A stretch of 26,875 nucleotides of DNA, taken from contig JADJOY010000053.1 in assembly GCA_016713535.1 (NCBI GenBank), forward strand, positions 1 through 26,875, read 5' to 3'. Position numbers and translations under genes: made by a program. Shown in pieces: positions 16,479-26,276 of this stretch. Every line of letters starts with the position of its first letter. The first letter of the stretch is position 1. The DNA is from Deltaproteobacteria bacterium. Lineage in GTDB: Bacteria > JADJOY01. Below the pieces are notes generated by a model that made no database searches, had not been told where the DNA came from, and was given only the letters and a program-made list of their open reading frames with translations.

Positions 16479-18190
16479 AACTCCCGGAAGAGCCATCGCA
16501 GCGGGCGACATGAACGGCGACGGCAAGCCTGACGCAGTCATCGCGAACGCGAACGATGGCACTGTCACGATTCGCCTGGGCGACGGACTCGGTGGCTTTC
16601 CCACCGCCACGACTCACTCGCTCGGAGTGCAGGGTCCGCAGGCGGTCGCCGTCGGCTTCATCGACGGCGACACCGATCTGGACATCGTCACCGTGAACGA
16701 CGATCCGGATGCCGGAGACCCGGACAAGGTCGTGCTGCTGATCGGCAACGGGACCGGCGGTGTCGAGTCCACGGCGAGCTACTCCTCACGAAATCCGGAC
16801 AGCCCGCGGCGTCGGGGCCTCGCGCTCTCGTCGTGGGCGAGTTCAGTGAAGACACGAATCCCGACGTCGCGGTTGCGAACTATGGAACCAACAATGTTTC
16901 GGTCTTTCTCGGGAACGCCGGCGGCAGCGGTGCGCTCACCCTGGATCGAGTCAGCACCTTCGGGACCTCTCTCAGCCAACCGACCGCCCTGATAGCCGGG
17001 GAATTCAAGGTGCAACGCGAGGACGTCGTGAGCCTGGCGACGAAGAACGCAGGGTACGGCATCGAGATCGTGACCTATCAGCCTGCGACGGGCTCGGCTG
17101 AGTACTACGCTTTCGTAACGAACCAATCCCAAGACGACACGAACGGTGCGTGCACGAGCGGTGGGGCACCGGTCGTCGCGGAGACCGTGGGTGGCGTGCC
17201 GCTCTACCTTTCGAACACCGTCCAGGTCGTCAAGATCGACCCTTCTTCGTTCCCAGCTACCAACGAACAGATCACCAACGACGTGCGCGTCGCCACCGTC
17301 GCGGTCGGCTGTGGCCCCCAAGGCCTGGCGCAGTGGAAGGATCCTTCGAACGGACGTGCCTATCTGTTCGTCGCAAACGCCTGGGAAGGAAGCGTATCCC
17401 GAGTAGACGCAACCCGGGTCATCGAGGATGTGCGCAGCGCCGTCATCACGAATCCGGATGCCCCTCTTGGATCGCCGTACGTCGATGCCTCTCGCTCGGT
17501 CAACGTGTTTGGCGCCCCGACCAATCAAGGACTTATCAACCGGGACATCCTGGTGACCGATGTTCCAACCCCATCGGGGGATCCTCAGGTACCGACGCTG
17601 ACTCCCTATGTCTTCGTCACCGTCGGGAGGCTCAACGCTACTCATTCCGGGGCGGTCGTCGCGCTGCCGACATCGCTCTCGACAACCGCCCGGATCTTCA
17701 CCAACGTGGCGGGGATCGATGACCCGCCCCTTCCGTTGAGTATTGGCGGCTTCCCGGTCGGTCTCGCAGCCCGAACCGAGCCCGATCCACTGAAGAAGCT
17801 CGACGAGCTGGTGCTCAAGGGCATCGACCCTGCACCTCCGGCATGCACGGCCCCGAACCGGAGCACGACCTACCGACGACGGCTCGTGATCGTTCCCGGA
17901 CAGCTACGTAACCGCAACGGACGGCCGGGACAGCTTCGCGCTTCTCGACGTTTGGTCGCCCACTCCTGGATCCCTTCAAGCTGAACCAGTTGCGCCAGGG
18001 AACGGAACCACATCCGAGATCCTGCTCGACGACATCGCCGGCACAGTCTCGGGATCGGTCGTACTCTCAGCTGACGGCCGCCGAGCGTACATCGCTCGTG
18101 AAGCCGCGGACACCAACGGAAAAGCGGGGTGGCGGTCGTCGATGTCAATCCGAGCATCTTTCCAGTGCCGGCCACGGCTAACCCGCTCGT
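16479..18190 (+). pseudogene. FG-GAP/beta-propeller lipoprotein, 3' half after the IS
   Basis: Resumes the split protein: AIAAGDMNGDGKPDAVIANA, FIDGDTDLDIVTVNDD, then after a frame change near 16790 VVGEFSEDTNPDVAVANYG, further FG-GAP blades with calcium loops. From about 17090 the repeats become longer and YVTN/lactonase-like: QGLAQWKDPSNGRAYLFVAN, SVSRVDATRVIEDV, PYVFVTVGRLNATHSGAVVA, TYVTATDGRDSFALLDV, VLSADGRRAYIAREAAD. A second kind of propeller therefore follows the first. Frame breaks lie near 16790, 17850 and 18130. It ends in a stretch at 18190-18480 where no frame is clearly better, so the join with the TolB-like part at 18200-19728 could be one protein or two. An intact parent would have been a cell-surface double-propeller lipoprotein. 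Confidence 0.6.
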
Positions 18191-18202
18191 ACCGGGCCGC
18201 CC

Positions 18203-19728
18203 TTGCCGCTGCGCCGGCTCGGGTACGTCGGGCAACAGGGAGTCACGTCGGTAGCGCGCGTACCGGCCGATGCCAGCGGTGCAGGCCGAGAGCACATCCT
18301 CCTCGAAGGAATGTCTTCTCCCACCGGGGGACCGGATTTGCGGGCGCTGGCAGATGCCCGAACCTCTGGTCGTGCCATACCCCACATCCCGCCTCGTCGC
18401 GGCCGCGCTAGACACGTCGTTCCACTCCAAAGCTGGAAGCCCGATCCGGTTCTGAGCCGTCCTGGCCTCGTTCGCGGCCCGAAGACCAGGCAGCTCGATG
18501 GAAAGCTAGCGTGGTGGACTGTCGGATTCTCGGCCAACGGCTTCTTCGACGGGCTAAGCCCCGAGGTCCACGTCGCCGATGCCGATGGCATGAACGACCA
18601 GATCGTCGCACCTCGACCAGGGATCGAGACCCTGGCCCAGCTTCCGGAGTGGTCAGCGGACAGTCCCGCGGGCTCATTCCTGATCTACGTTGGGTACGTC
18701 GAGCACCCAAGCGGCTCCTGTGGCCTTCCCTCGTCGTGCTGCTACCCCGCCCCGCCGGCGGCGCCCAAGTTCACCGACATATTCGCGCGCAACATGTCCA
18801 CCGGACAGGTTTTCAATTTGACTGGCGATGACCATGCAAACCACAACGATCCACACGTGGCTTACGCTTGCTGGACGGCCGGATACGCTGACGGTCGTCT
18901 TCACCCGGGGTCAAAACTTCTTCATCGGCCCGAGCACGTGTGACTACTGCCCGGTTCAAAGCATCTGGAAGCGCACGTTCAACAAGACCACAGGCGCGCT
19001 CGGCCCTCTGGTTCAGCTTACAGACCCATCCCAGCCTGCAGGGGCGAAGTCGATCGATTGCGTGAGCTGGATGAGCAGCAATCGCAGCCTGCCGTTGGGT
19101 GATTTCGATCCGGACATATCACCTGAGGCGTTCCCCATCGACGGCGATCCATCAGCGACCGGCACGCGTTGGGTTGCATTCTCACGCCGATTCAACACCA
19201 CAGTGGATGCCGGCCAAGAGTGCGACCGTGCCGGCGACTGGGATATTTTAACGGTAGACTTGAACAATCCGTCGCCTTTCCTCGGGGCCAATCTGAAGAA
19301 TCTGACTGGCTCAGATGATGGCATCGACTCGCTATGTCCACCACTGTTCGGCAAGCCGGCCGGCACTGGAATCTGCGCCGACCAGATACCGAACTGGAGC
19401 CCGATCGCGCTAGCGCCTGGGCCGATTTTTCGACTAGCAATCACTACGATCAGCGGCCCTCCATCTGGGTCTTTCTTCGATACGTCCGACATTCACGTCA
19501 TCGCCGCACGAACTTCGCCCAACAACCTCCGTGTCAATACCCAAGCCACTGCGGGCGCCGACCTCAACCCTGGACTCAGCCGCGGCCTGGTACGTGACGA
19601 ATCTCTCCAATCCCGTCGATCTCACCGACGCCACGGCGGACCTGATCTTCGATCGAATCGAGTTGAACGGCCAGGCGGGCAAAACCAGCTTCGATACCTC
19701 CGGGCTGATCAGACGCACTGGAAGCTGA
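18203..19728 (+). CDS. TolB-like beta-propeller protein, start and frames unclear
   Basis: Probable C-terminal part of the preceding protein, or a separate one. Seen: WD40-like/TolB-type blades, with LDGKLAWWTVGFSANGFFDG, PEVHVADADGMNDQIV, LPEWSADSPAGSFLIYVGYV, FNLTGDDHANHNDPHVAYA, DILTVDLNNPSPF, LKNLTGSDDGIDSLCPPLFG and IPNWSPIALAPGPIF. Each pairs a propeller strand with an Asp-box-like or Cys-containing turn (CDYC, SSCC, ECDRAG). Frame breaks occur near 18850 and 19590; the last frame ends WYVTNLSNPVDLTDAT to RRTGS with a TGA at 19726-19728. It lies 10 bp before the next FG-GAP lipoprotein, so the two are probably translated from one mRNA. There is no catalytic motif. Likely a binding or scaffolding propeller on the outer membrane or in the periplasm. 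Confidence 0.55.
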
Positions 19729-19738
19729 CGGAGCACCG

Positions 19739-22224
19739 ATGTACGTCCAATCATCCGCACCGCTACCTGTCGCCCTTGGTGCTGTAATCACCTTGTGCCT
19801 TGCGAGTTGTTCCGGCCCGACGGTGACTTCGATCGAGCCGGGCGCGGCGGCGGTGGGGGAATCCGTCACCATCACCGGAAGCCACTTCGGAACCACCCAG
19901 GGCCCGAGCATCGTCCGCTTCAACGGCCTAAGCGCCGGGGCTGCCGTGACGTGGTCCGACGGCGAGATCGCGGTGGCGGTCCCAGCGGGCGCGCAGACTG
20001 GCTCACTGCTCGTGGAGGTGGGCGGCCTCATCAGCGGACCGGAGCCGTTCGTCGTATCGCGACCTCGCTTGGCGGCCGTTCGCGATGCGACTCTCCTTCC
20101 AGCACCGGCTGATGAGGCGGGCCTGGGGTTCTGCACCAGCCCGGCGGCCTCCATCGAGCCTCAGTTTCGGATCGTCAGCACGAGCTCCAGCACACCTCCT
20201 TCGCCGTCGACCTGGACGGCGACGAGCTGTGGACATCCTTCAGGGCCGAGGCGCGCGAATCTGCCGTTACTTGGGTGACAGGGCCGGTCGCATCACGTCC
20301 GCCCTCTGCGCGGACGTGCGGTCGGCACCGGCATCGGCGGGATCACCGCGGATCGAATCGACGGCGACTCCATCGCCGACATCATCTTCGCCGATACGTT
20401 CCAACGACCGGATCAGGATCATCACCGGAGACTGCCTCGGTGGGCTCGCTCAGCCCGTGTTTTTCCAGCGGGCCAGCGCCCAGGTATCCTCGCGGTGGAC
20501 TTCGATCGGGACGGGGGACCTCGACATCGCGGTGCTCGGTTTCCGGGAACACGTACGCCGTCAGGTCCTCTACGGCGACGGATCGGGTGGGTTCTCCGCT
20601 CCCACGCCCTTTCCCGTGGCGACACGCGTCCACTCGATCGCCGCAGGGGACCTCGACGGCGATTCGTACCCGGACATCGTCGTCAGCGACCCTGCCTTCA
20701 ATCTCGGCGACCCTGGCCAGCCCTCGATCCTACTGAACGACGGGCTCGGCGGTTCCTGCCCGAGACGCGGATCACGACCGATCTCCGAGCCCACCGGGCT
20801 GATCCTCGAGGACTTCAATCGAGACGGGCACGCCGACATCGCGGTCGCCCACGATCTCTTCACCACCACCGACAACTCGGTCGAGGTGTTCCTCGGCCAC
20901 GGCACGGGCCAGTTTGCTGCAGCTTGGTCGTCCCGTCTGGAGCAGCCGAAGCGATTCAGTCTACCGACCTAAACGGTGACGCCGTTCCCGACCTGATCGT
21001 GGGCGGTAGGCAGACCTATCTCGGATACGGCAACGGCGACTTTCTGCTGTGGGACGCGATCGCCCCTGTTGGCGCATTCGGAATCGCCACCGCCGACTTC
21101 GACAGAGATGGTCGCGTCGACATGTACACCGCCGGCGGGCTAGGAGGCAGTGTTCTTGGGGATGGCAACTGCGGCCTGGGCGCCTTAACGTGGTGAGCTT
21201 GCCCTATTCGCCAATCGATCCTCGGGACTGGTCACAGGCGATTGGAACGAAGACGACCGCCCTAGATCTCGCTTCCGTCGTAGCGGCATCATCCGGTGAC
21301 CAACTCATACTGCTCGTCGGCGACGGAAAGGGCGGCTTCTCTCCAAGCGTCACTTCGCTTCCGAGCGGCCCACGGCTTCTTCGCCCCGGCGACTTCGACG
21401 GCGATGGCTATGCCGACCTCGTCGGGTACCGCCAGCAGCCACCTGCAACTTCTCTCCGTAGATCTCGGCCACGGCAACGGCACGTTCGACGTGCCAGGGA
21501 TCGAGACGAGGTCGGCGAGACCGTCGTTGCCATCGCCGTCGCGGATCTGGACGCGGACAGCAAGGATGATTTGGTTCTGAGTACCGTTTCGGGAATACAA
21601 GGCATGCGGTCTACCGGGGACGGTGGCTTCCAAGACACTTCTCTTCCGTTCGCCTTACCGGGATGGGGTGCCCTTGCCGTTGGGCAGTTCAATGCGGATG
21701 CGTATCCTGGCATCGCTTTCAAAGGGGCGTCGCTGTCGTCAGACGGCGATCTGAGTGTTGCCCTCGGACGGCACCGGCAGTTACGCCCTCTCCACGGCAT
21801 TTCGGCAAACGATGGAAAGGTGCTCGTCGGGGACGTTGATGGCGACGGCTCCCAGGACATCGTCGAGCACGACATCGAGGACAGTCACCCATCGAGCTAT
21901 CGGGTTTATCTCGGTAACGGGAATGGCGGCTTTGCCGGCCCGGTCGAGAGCGCATTCTTGGGAACCCTGCGGGAGTTAGCTGACTTGAATGGCGACGGGC
22001 GGGCCGACGCGATCTCCGCATCGGCCGGTCTCCGAGTTGGGATTGGGACCAGCATCGGTACGCTGCAGCCAACGCCGGATTGTCACTACTTGCGTCCTGG
22101 TGTCGATGCCGTCGTCGGGATGTTCGATGGCGACCAGACCTACGATGTCGCATTCAGTACGGCGGACAATCAGGTCTGGCTTTTCCTCGGCGATGGCGCC
22201 GGAGGCTTCGTAGATCGCAGTTGA
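19739..22224 (+). CDS. IPT/TIG + FG-GAP propeller lipoprotein (paralogue 1)
   Basis: Surface lipoprotein, about 825 aa across four frames. Start ATG at 19739 with GGAG 5 nt upstream; signal peptide and lipobox LASC (about residues 10-23). Residues 26-110 are an IPT/TIG immunoglobulin-like domain (PTVTSIEPGAAAVGESVTI to LLVEVGGLISGPEPFVV). After a linker there are nine or more FG-GAP/VCBS blades with calcium loops: DRIDGDSIADIIFAD, AGDLDGDSYPDIVVSD, DFNRDGHADIAVAHD, DLNGDAVPDLIVGG, DFDRDGRVDMYTAG, DFDGDGYADLVGY, DVDGDGSQDIVEHD, DLNGDGRADAISAS, MFDGDQTYDVAFS. It ends with FLGDGAGGFVDRS and a TGA at 22222-22224. Frame breaks lie near 20200, 20940 and 21190. It is probably an adhesin-like or calcium-stabilised binding protein. 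The first 1.1 kb is almost identical to the next gene. Confidence 0.78.
19814..20908 (+). repeat. near-identical block, paralogue 1 copy
   Basis: About 1,095 bp that matches 22440-23526 almost base for base, starting at the codons for GPTVTSIEPG and ending at the codons for EVFLG.GTG. Signal-peptide DNA before it and blade DNA after it are clearly diverged between the two genes. Confidence 0.8.
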
Positions 22225-22367
22225 CCTCAGCGCCGAAGGTGGGAAGAACGAGCGCACCGGACCGAGCCACCTCCACGTCGGCTGGTCAGCGGATCGAGCC
22301 GGCCACCGGAATCGCCACGAGTCGTGTTCCTGCTCTTCGTCGCGGTAGGCGCAAACGCGGGTGACGC
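22225..22367. other. 143-bp gap between tandem paralogues
   Basis: No gene, repeat or convincing terminator seen. It is moderately GC-rich. A possible weak Shine-Dalgarno (GTGACG) lies just before the next ATG at 22368. The two paralogues are separated by enough space for a promoter, but I cannot point to one. Confidence 0.4.
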
Positions 22368-24610
22368 ATGACGATCCATGAGACCGCGCGGTGCATCTGC
22401 GTTGCGTTCATGGCTTGCTCGGTGGATACCGGGTGCACCGGCCCCACGGTGACTTCGATCGAGCCGGGCGCGGCGGCGGTGGGGGAATCCGTCACCATCG
22501 CTGGAACCAGCTTTGGCACCACTCAGGGAACGAGCATCGTCCGCTTCAACGGAGTAAGCGCTGGCGCTGCGATGACGTGGTCTGACGGCGAGATCGCCGT
22601 GGCGGTTCCAGCGGCGCGCAGACGGGACCACTGCTCGTGGAGGTGGGCGGCCTGATCAGCGGGACCGGGGCCGTTCGTCGTGTCGCGACCTCGGTTGGCG
22701 GCCGTTCGCGATGGACTCGGCTTCCAGCACCGCCCGATGAGGCTGGCCTGGGGTTCTGTACCAGCCCGGCGGCCTCCATCGAGCCTCGTGTCGGATCGTC
22801 AAGCACGGCTCCCAGCACACCTCCTTCGCAGTCGACCTGAACGGCGACGACAACGTGGACATCCTTCCGGGGCCGGGGCGCCCAGCTCTGCCGTTACTTG
22901 GTGACGGGCCGGTCGCATCACGTCCGCCCTCTGCGCGGACGTGCGGTCGGCCGGCATCGGCAGGATCACCGCGGATCGAATCGACGGCGACTCCATCGCC
23001 GACATCATCTTCGCCGATACGTTCAACGACCGGATCAGGATCATCCACGGAGACGGCTCGGTGGGCTCGCTCAGCCCGTGTTTTCCCGGCGGGCCAGCGC
23101 CCCGGGTATCCCCTCGCGGTGGACTTGATCGGGACGGGGACCTCATCGCGGTGCTCGGTTTCGGGGAACACGCACGCCGTCCAGGTCCTCTACGGCGACG
23201 GATCAGGTGGGTTCTCCGCTCCCGCGCCCTTTCCCGTGGCGACACGCGTCCACTCGATCGCCGCCGGTGACCTCGACGGCGATTCCGTACCCGGACATCG
23301 TCGTCAGCGACCCGCCTTCAATCTCGGCGGCCCCGGCCAGCTCTCGATCCTACTGAACGACGGACTCGGCGGGTTCCTGCCCGAGACGCGGATCCCGACC
23401 GATCTCGAGCCCACCGGGCTGGTCCTCGAGACTTCAATCGAGACGGGCACGCCGATATCGCGGTCGCCACGATCTCTTCACCACCACCGACAACTCGGTC
23501 GAGGTGTTCCTCGGCGACGGCACGGGTGCGTTCTCCGCCCCGTTGAGGATCCCCGCATACCCGGCGCAGGGGCTCGCGACCGCCGATTTCAATGGGGACG
23601 CGATCGCGGACCTGGTCGTTGGGGCGCCGCCACGTACCTGGGCTTCGGCAATGGCGACTTCCTGCTGTGGGACGCCTCCGGAGCGCCTCGGGGGCCAAGG
23701 CGTCGTCACCGCCGATTTCGACCGCGATGGCCGTCCTGACGTCCACACCTCGAGCGGTAACTTCCGGGAAGCGGTGCTGCTCGGTGACGGAGCCGGCGGG
23801 CTCAGCTTCGCGACCTGGATCAACCTGGCGCCAGCCATCGGCGCCCGCGCGGACTGGTTGCCGGTGATTGGAACGGCGATGGCGACCTGGACCTCGCCAC
23901 CGTGATCGCCTCCGCGCCCACCGATCAGCTCCAGATCCTCCTCGGCGATGGTCGAGGCGGGTTCAGCAGCAGCCTCGCGCCCCTGAGCCAGAGCAACCCT
24001 GGATTCCTCGCGAGCGGGGACTTCGACGCCGACGGAGACGCGGACCTGGTGCGATTCCGGCAGGTGGGAGTGGACTACTACCTCGACGTCCACCTCGGCC
24101 ACGGGGATGGCACGTTCGACGTGCCCGGTATCCCGATCACCATCGGCGACTACGCGTATTCGATCGCGGTCGCCGATCTCGATCGCGACGGACGCGACGA
24201 CATCGTGCTCGCCAGCCTCTCCGGCGTTCAGCGGCTGCGCTCGAACGGCGACGGCAGCTTCACGCTGGCGCCCATCTATCCGTTCACGACCCCCGGCTGG
24301 GAAGCGCTCGCCGTGGGCCTGCTCAACGCGGACCCGCGGTGGCCGACCTCGATGGTGACGGACGGACGGACGCGATCGGGGACGACCTTCAGCGTGGATC
24401 GGCCCTCGGCACCGCGGGCGGTGGCTTCCTCGCCACGCCGGACTGCTACTTCCACTACTCGCCCATCGATGCGGCGGTCGGGACGTTCGACGACGACGGA
24501 ACCGTGGACGTGGCGTTCACCAACGCGTTCGATCAGCTCCACCTCTTCCTCGGCGACGGCGCCGGAGGGTTCGTCGTGCGACGGACCCCGGCGTCCACGG
24601 CCGCGGCGAA
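22368..24610 (+). CDS. IPT/TIG + FG-GAP propeller lipoprotein (paralogue 2)
   Basis: Tandem paralogue of the gene at 19739, same architecture. The start at 22368 gives MTIHETARCICVAFMACS, a short signal with a possible lipobox FMAC or DTGC, unlike that of paralogue 1. Then the IPT/TIG domain (GPTVTSIEPGAAAVGESVTI) and FG-GAP blades spread over all three frames. The best preserved are in the last third: DFNGDAIADLVVGA, DFDRDGRPDVHTS, DFDADGDADLVRFRQ, DLDRDGRDDIVLAS, TFDDDGTVDVAFTNA, then FLGDGAGGFVV. Frames break near 22615, 22670, 22905, 23100, 23290, 23450, 23640 and 24345. No stop is found before gloB in any frame, so the end near 24600 is an estimate; paralogue 1 stops three residues after the equivalent point. 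Its 3' third is visibly more GC-rich than that of paralogue 1. Confidence 0.72.
22440..23526 (+). repeat. near-identical block, paralogue 2 copy
   Basis: About 1,087 bp matching 19814-20908; the differences are mainly 1-2 bp indels and scattered substitutions. Both edges of the identity are sharp and lie inside the coding region. Confidence 0.8.
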
Positions 24611-24631
24611 ACGCGTTACCTTCCCGCGATC

Positions 24632-25420
24632 ATGCCGACGACGCCCGCGCCCAAGGTCATCCCGGTTCCGCAGCTCTCCGACAACTCGCGTACCTGGTGG
24701 TGAACGGAGCTACCGGCGACGCGATCGCGATCGACCCCGCCGAGGCGGGGCCGCTGCTCGAAGCGGCCGAGAAGGTCGGCGCGTCGATCAACACGATCTT
24801 CAACACCCACCACCACTTCGACCACTGCGGCGCCAACGAGGAGCTCGGCAACGCCGCGGGTGCCCCGGTGCAGGCCTCGGCGATCGAGGGGCGACAAGAT
24901 CCCCAGGCTCGCGGTGGCGCTCGAGCCGGGGCGGAGGTGGTGGACGTGAACGGCTTCACCGCGAAGGTGCTGCGGCTGCCGGGCACACCGACGGCCACGT
25001 GGGCTACCTCTTCGGCAAGGACCTCTTCTCCGGCGACGTGCTCTTCGTCGCCGGCTGCGGGCGGATCTTCGGGTACGCCGGCCGAGATGTACGCGAGCCT
25101 GAACGCCACCATCGGTGCGCTCTCGGACGACACGCGGGTGTGGTGCGGCCACGATACACGGTGAAGAACCTCGAGTTCGCGGCGACGCTCGAGCCCGCGA
25201 ACGCGGGCCATCGCCGCGCGCCTCGCGCGCCCCCGCGGCGCAGCGCGCCGCCGGACAGCCCACGATCCCCAGCACCATCGGCGAGGAGAAGGCATTCAAC
25301 CCGTTCCTGCGCGTCACGTCTCCCGAGCTCATCGCCACGCTGGTGGCGAAGGATCCCGCGCAGGCGACCGACCCGGTGTCGGTGTTCGCCGCGGTCCGCA
25401 AGCTCAAGGACAACTTTTGA
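24632..25420 (+). CDS. gloB: hydroxyacylglutathione hydrolase (glyoxalase II), frameshifted
   Basis: Cytoplasmic metallo-beta-lactamase-fold enzyme that hydrolyses S-D-lactoylglutathione to D-lactate and glutathione, the second step of methylglyoxal detoxification. About 262 aa, the usual length. Start ATG at 24632 (MPTTPAPKVIPVPQLSDN), after which frames alternate: AYLVVNGATGDAIAIDP, the metal motif NTHHHFDHCGANEEL, GFTAKVLRLPG then GHTDGHVGYLFG, FSGDVLFVAGCGRIFG, PAEMYASLNATIGALSDD, WCGH with YTVKNLEFAATLEPANA, and EEKAFNPFLR. All binuclear metal ligands (the THxHxDH set, the His of PGHTDGH, the Asp of SGDVLF and the His of CGH) are present, as is the glutathione-site NPFLR. Breaks lie near 24690, 24890, 24985, 25070, 25160 and 25225, each mendable by one or a few bases. 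It overlaps the next gene by four bases. Confidence 0.88.
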
Positions 25421-25838
25421 CACAACCTTCGGAGGCTGATCTCGCAGCGACGATCCCCGAGAGTCACCACGACCTGTTCGAGAAGGCGTTCGCCCACCTG
25501 GCCACGCTCATGCCCGACGGCAGCCCGCAGGTGAACCCCCGTAGCGGGTGGACTTCGACGGCACCCCGTGGTCTTCAACACCGCGCGGGCGCTGGAAGGA
25601 CAAGAACCTGCAGCGCGGACGGACGCGTGGCGATCGAGATCCTCGATCCCGACAACCCGTACCGCTACCTGCAGGTGCGCGGGAAGATCGTCGACATCAC
25701 CGAGGTGGGCGCCGACGACGTCATCGACAAGCTCGCCAAGAAGTACCTGGACGCCGACAAGTACCCGTTCCGCCAGCCCGGCGAGGTCCGCGTGACCTAC
25801 AAGATCCGGAGCCGGCGAGCGTGAGCGCACACGGCTGA
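25417..25838 (+). CDS. PPOX-class (F420-dependent type) oxidoreductase
   Basis: Small flavin/deazaflavin-binding protein of the pyridoxamine-5'-phosphate-oxidase fold; this subgroup often uses coenzyme F420. Seen: FEKAFAHLATLMPDGSPQVN (the strand that starts the split barrel), then two 1-bp frame changes at about 25543 and 25600, in whose other frame WVDFDGT, VVFNTAR and GRWKDKNLQR are read, then DGRVAIEILDPDNPYRYLQV, GKIVDITEVGADDVIDKLAK and KYPFRQPGEVRVTYKIR. Together about 140 aa, the normal length. The start is TTG at 25417, overlapping the gloB stop as TTGA, which suggests translational coupling. The frame as read ends at 25824; a further 1-bp shift gives an ending SVSAHG and a stop at 25838, more usual for the family. 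The substrate is unknown. Confidence 0.78.
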
Positions 25839-25889
25839 CGACACGAAACGGATCAGGGGTCGGGGAAACCTCTCGAGGAGACGTTCCAC

Positions 25890-26260
25890 ATGCTGCCGGG
25901 GGAGCCCGAAGTCCTCGAACGACGCGAGTTCCTGACCTCGATCGGCCGGCTGGTGGTGGTGGCGTCGGCCGGCCTCGCCTTCACCAGCTGCGGCAGCACC
26001 GACACCACCGACGACGGCGACGGCTTCACCGTCACCTCGAGCCTGGCGAGCGAGCACACCACGCGATCTTCGTCGTCCTCGACCTCGCATCGCCGCCCAC
26101 GAACGGCACCAGCTACCAGAGCACGGCGACCAACGCGCACTTCCACGTGGTGGTGCTCACCAAGGCGCAGCTCACGGCGATCGACGAGGGCGCCGTGCTG
26201 ACCGTCACGAGCACCGTGTCGGACGGCCACCAGCACGCGTTCAGCATCCAGAAGCCGTAA
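25890..26260 (+). CDS. Tat-type lipoprotein with a C-terminal HxH region
   Basis: Start ATG at 25890, with GAGGAG about 9 nt upstream. The N-terminus has a twin-arginine signal (LERREFLTSIGRLVVV) followed by a lipobox TSC (GLAFTSCGS), so it should be exported folded by the Tat system and lipid-anchored; Tat export often means a bound cofactor or metal. After a Thr/Asp-rich linker the frame breaks at about 26065. The other frame reads AIFVVLDLASPPTNGTSYQS, NAHFHVVVLTKAQLTAIDEG and VTSTVSDGHQHAFSIQKP, stop TAA at 26258-26260. The HFH and GHQH motifs look like metal ligands, but the family is not one I recognise. About 123 aa. It lies 51 bp after the PPOX gene on the same strand. Confidence 0.6.
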
Positions 26261-26276
26261 TCCACGGCTCGACTCC

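Noticed and set aside
18190-18480. A separate small gene (61 codons from 18270) between the two propeller parts
   Set aside because: Short, no ribosome binding site, no family resemblance; more likely a broken part of the large protein.
6051-19740. Shared 14-base string TGACGGAGCACCGA at 6051 and 19726
   Set aside because: One copy spans the stop and ribosome binding site before paralogue 1, the other is in a repeat; in GC-rich DNA a single 14-base match over 27 kb can be chance, and the flanks do not match.
14640-24580. Repeated GA(C/T)-rich DNA units resembling a tandem or CRISPR-like array
   Set aside because: The units are codons of the DxDxDG calcium loops of FG-GAP blades. Spacing is about 180-200 bp and the units are not identical, so they are protein repeats and not an array.
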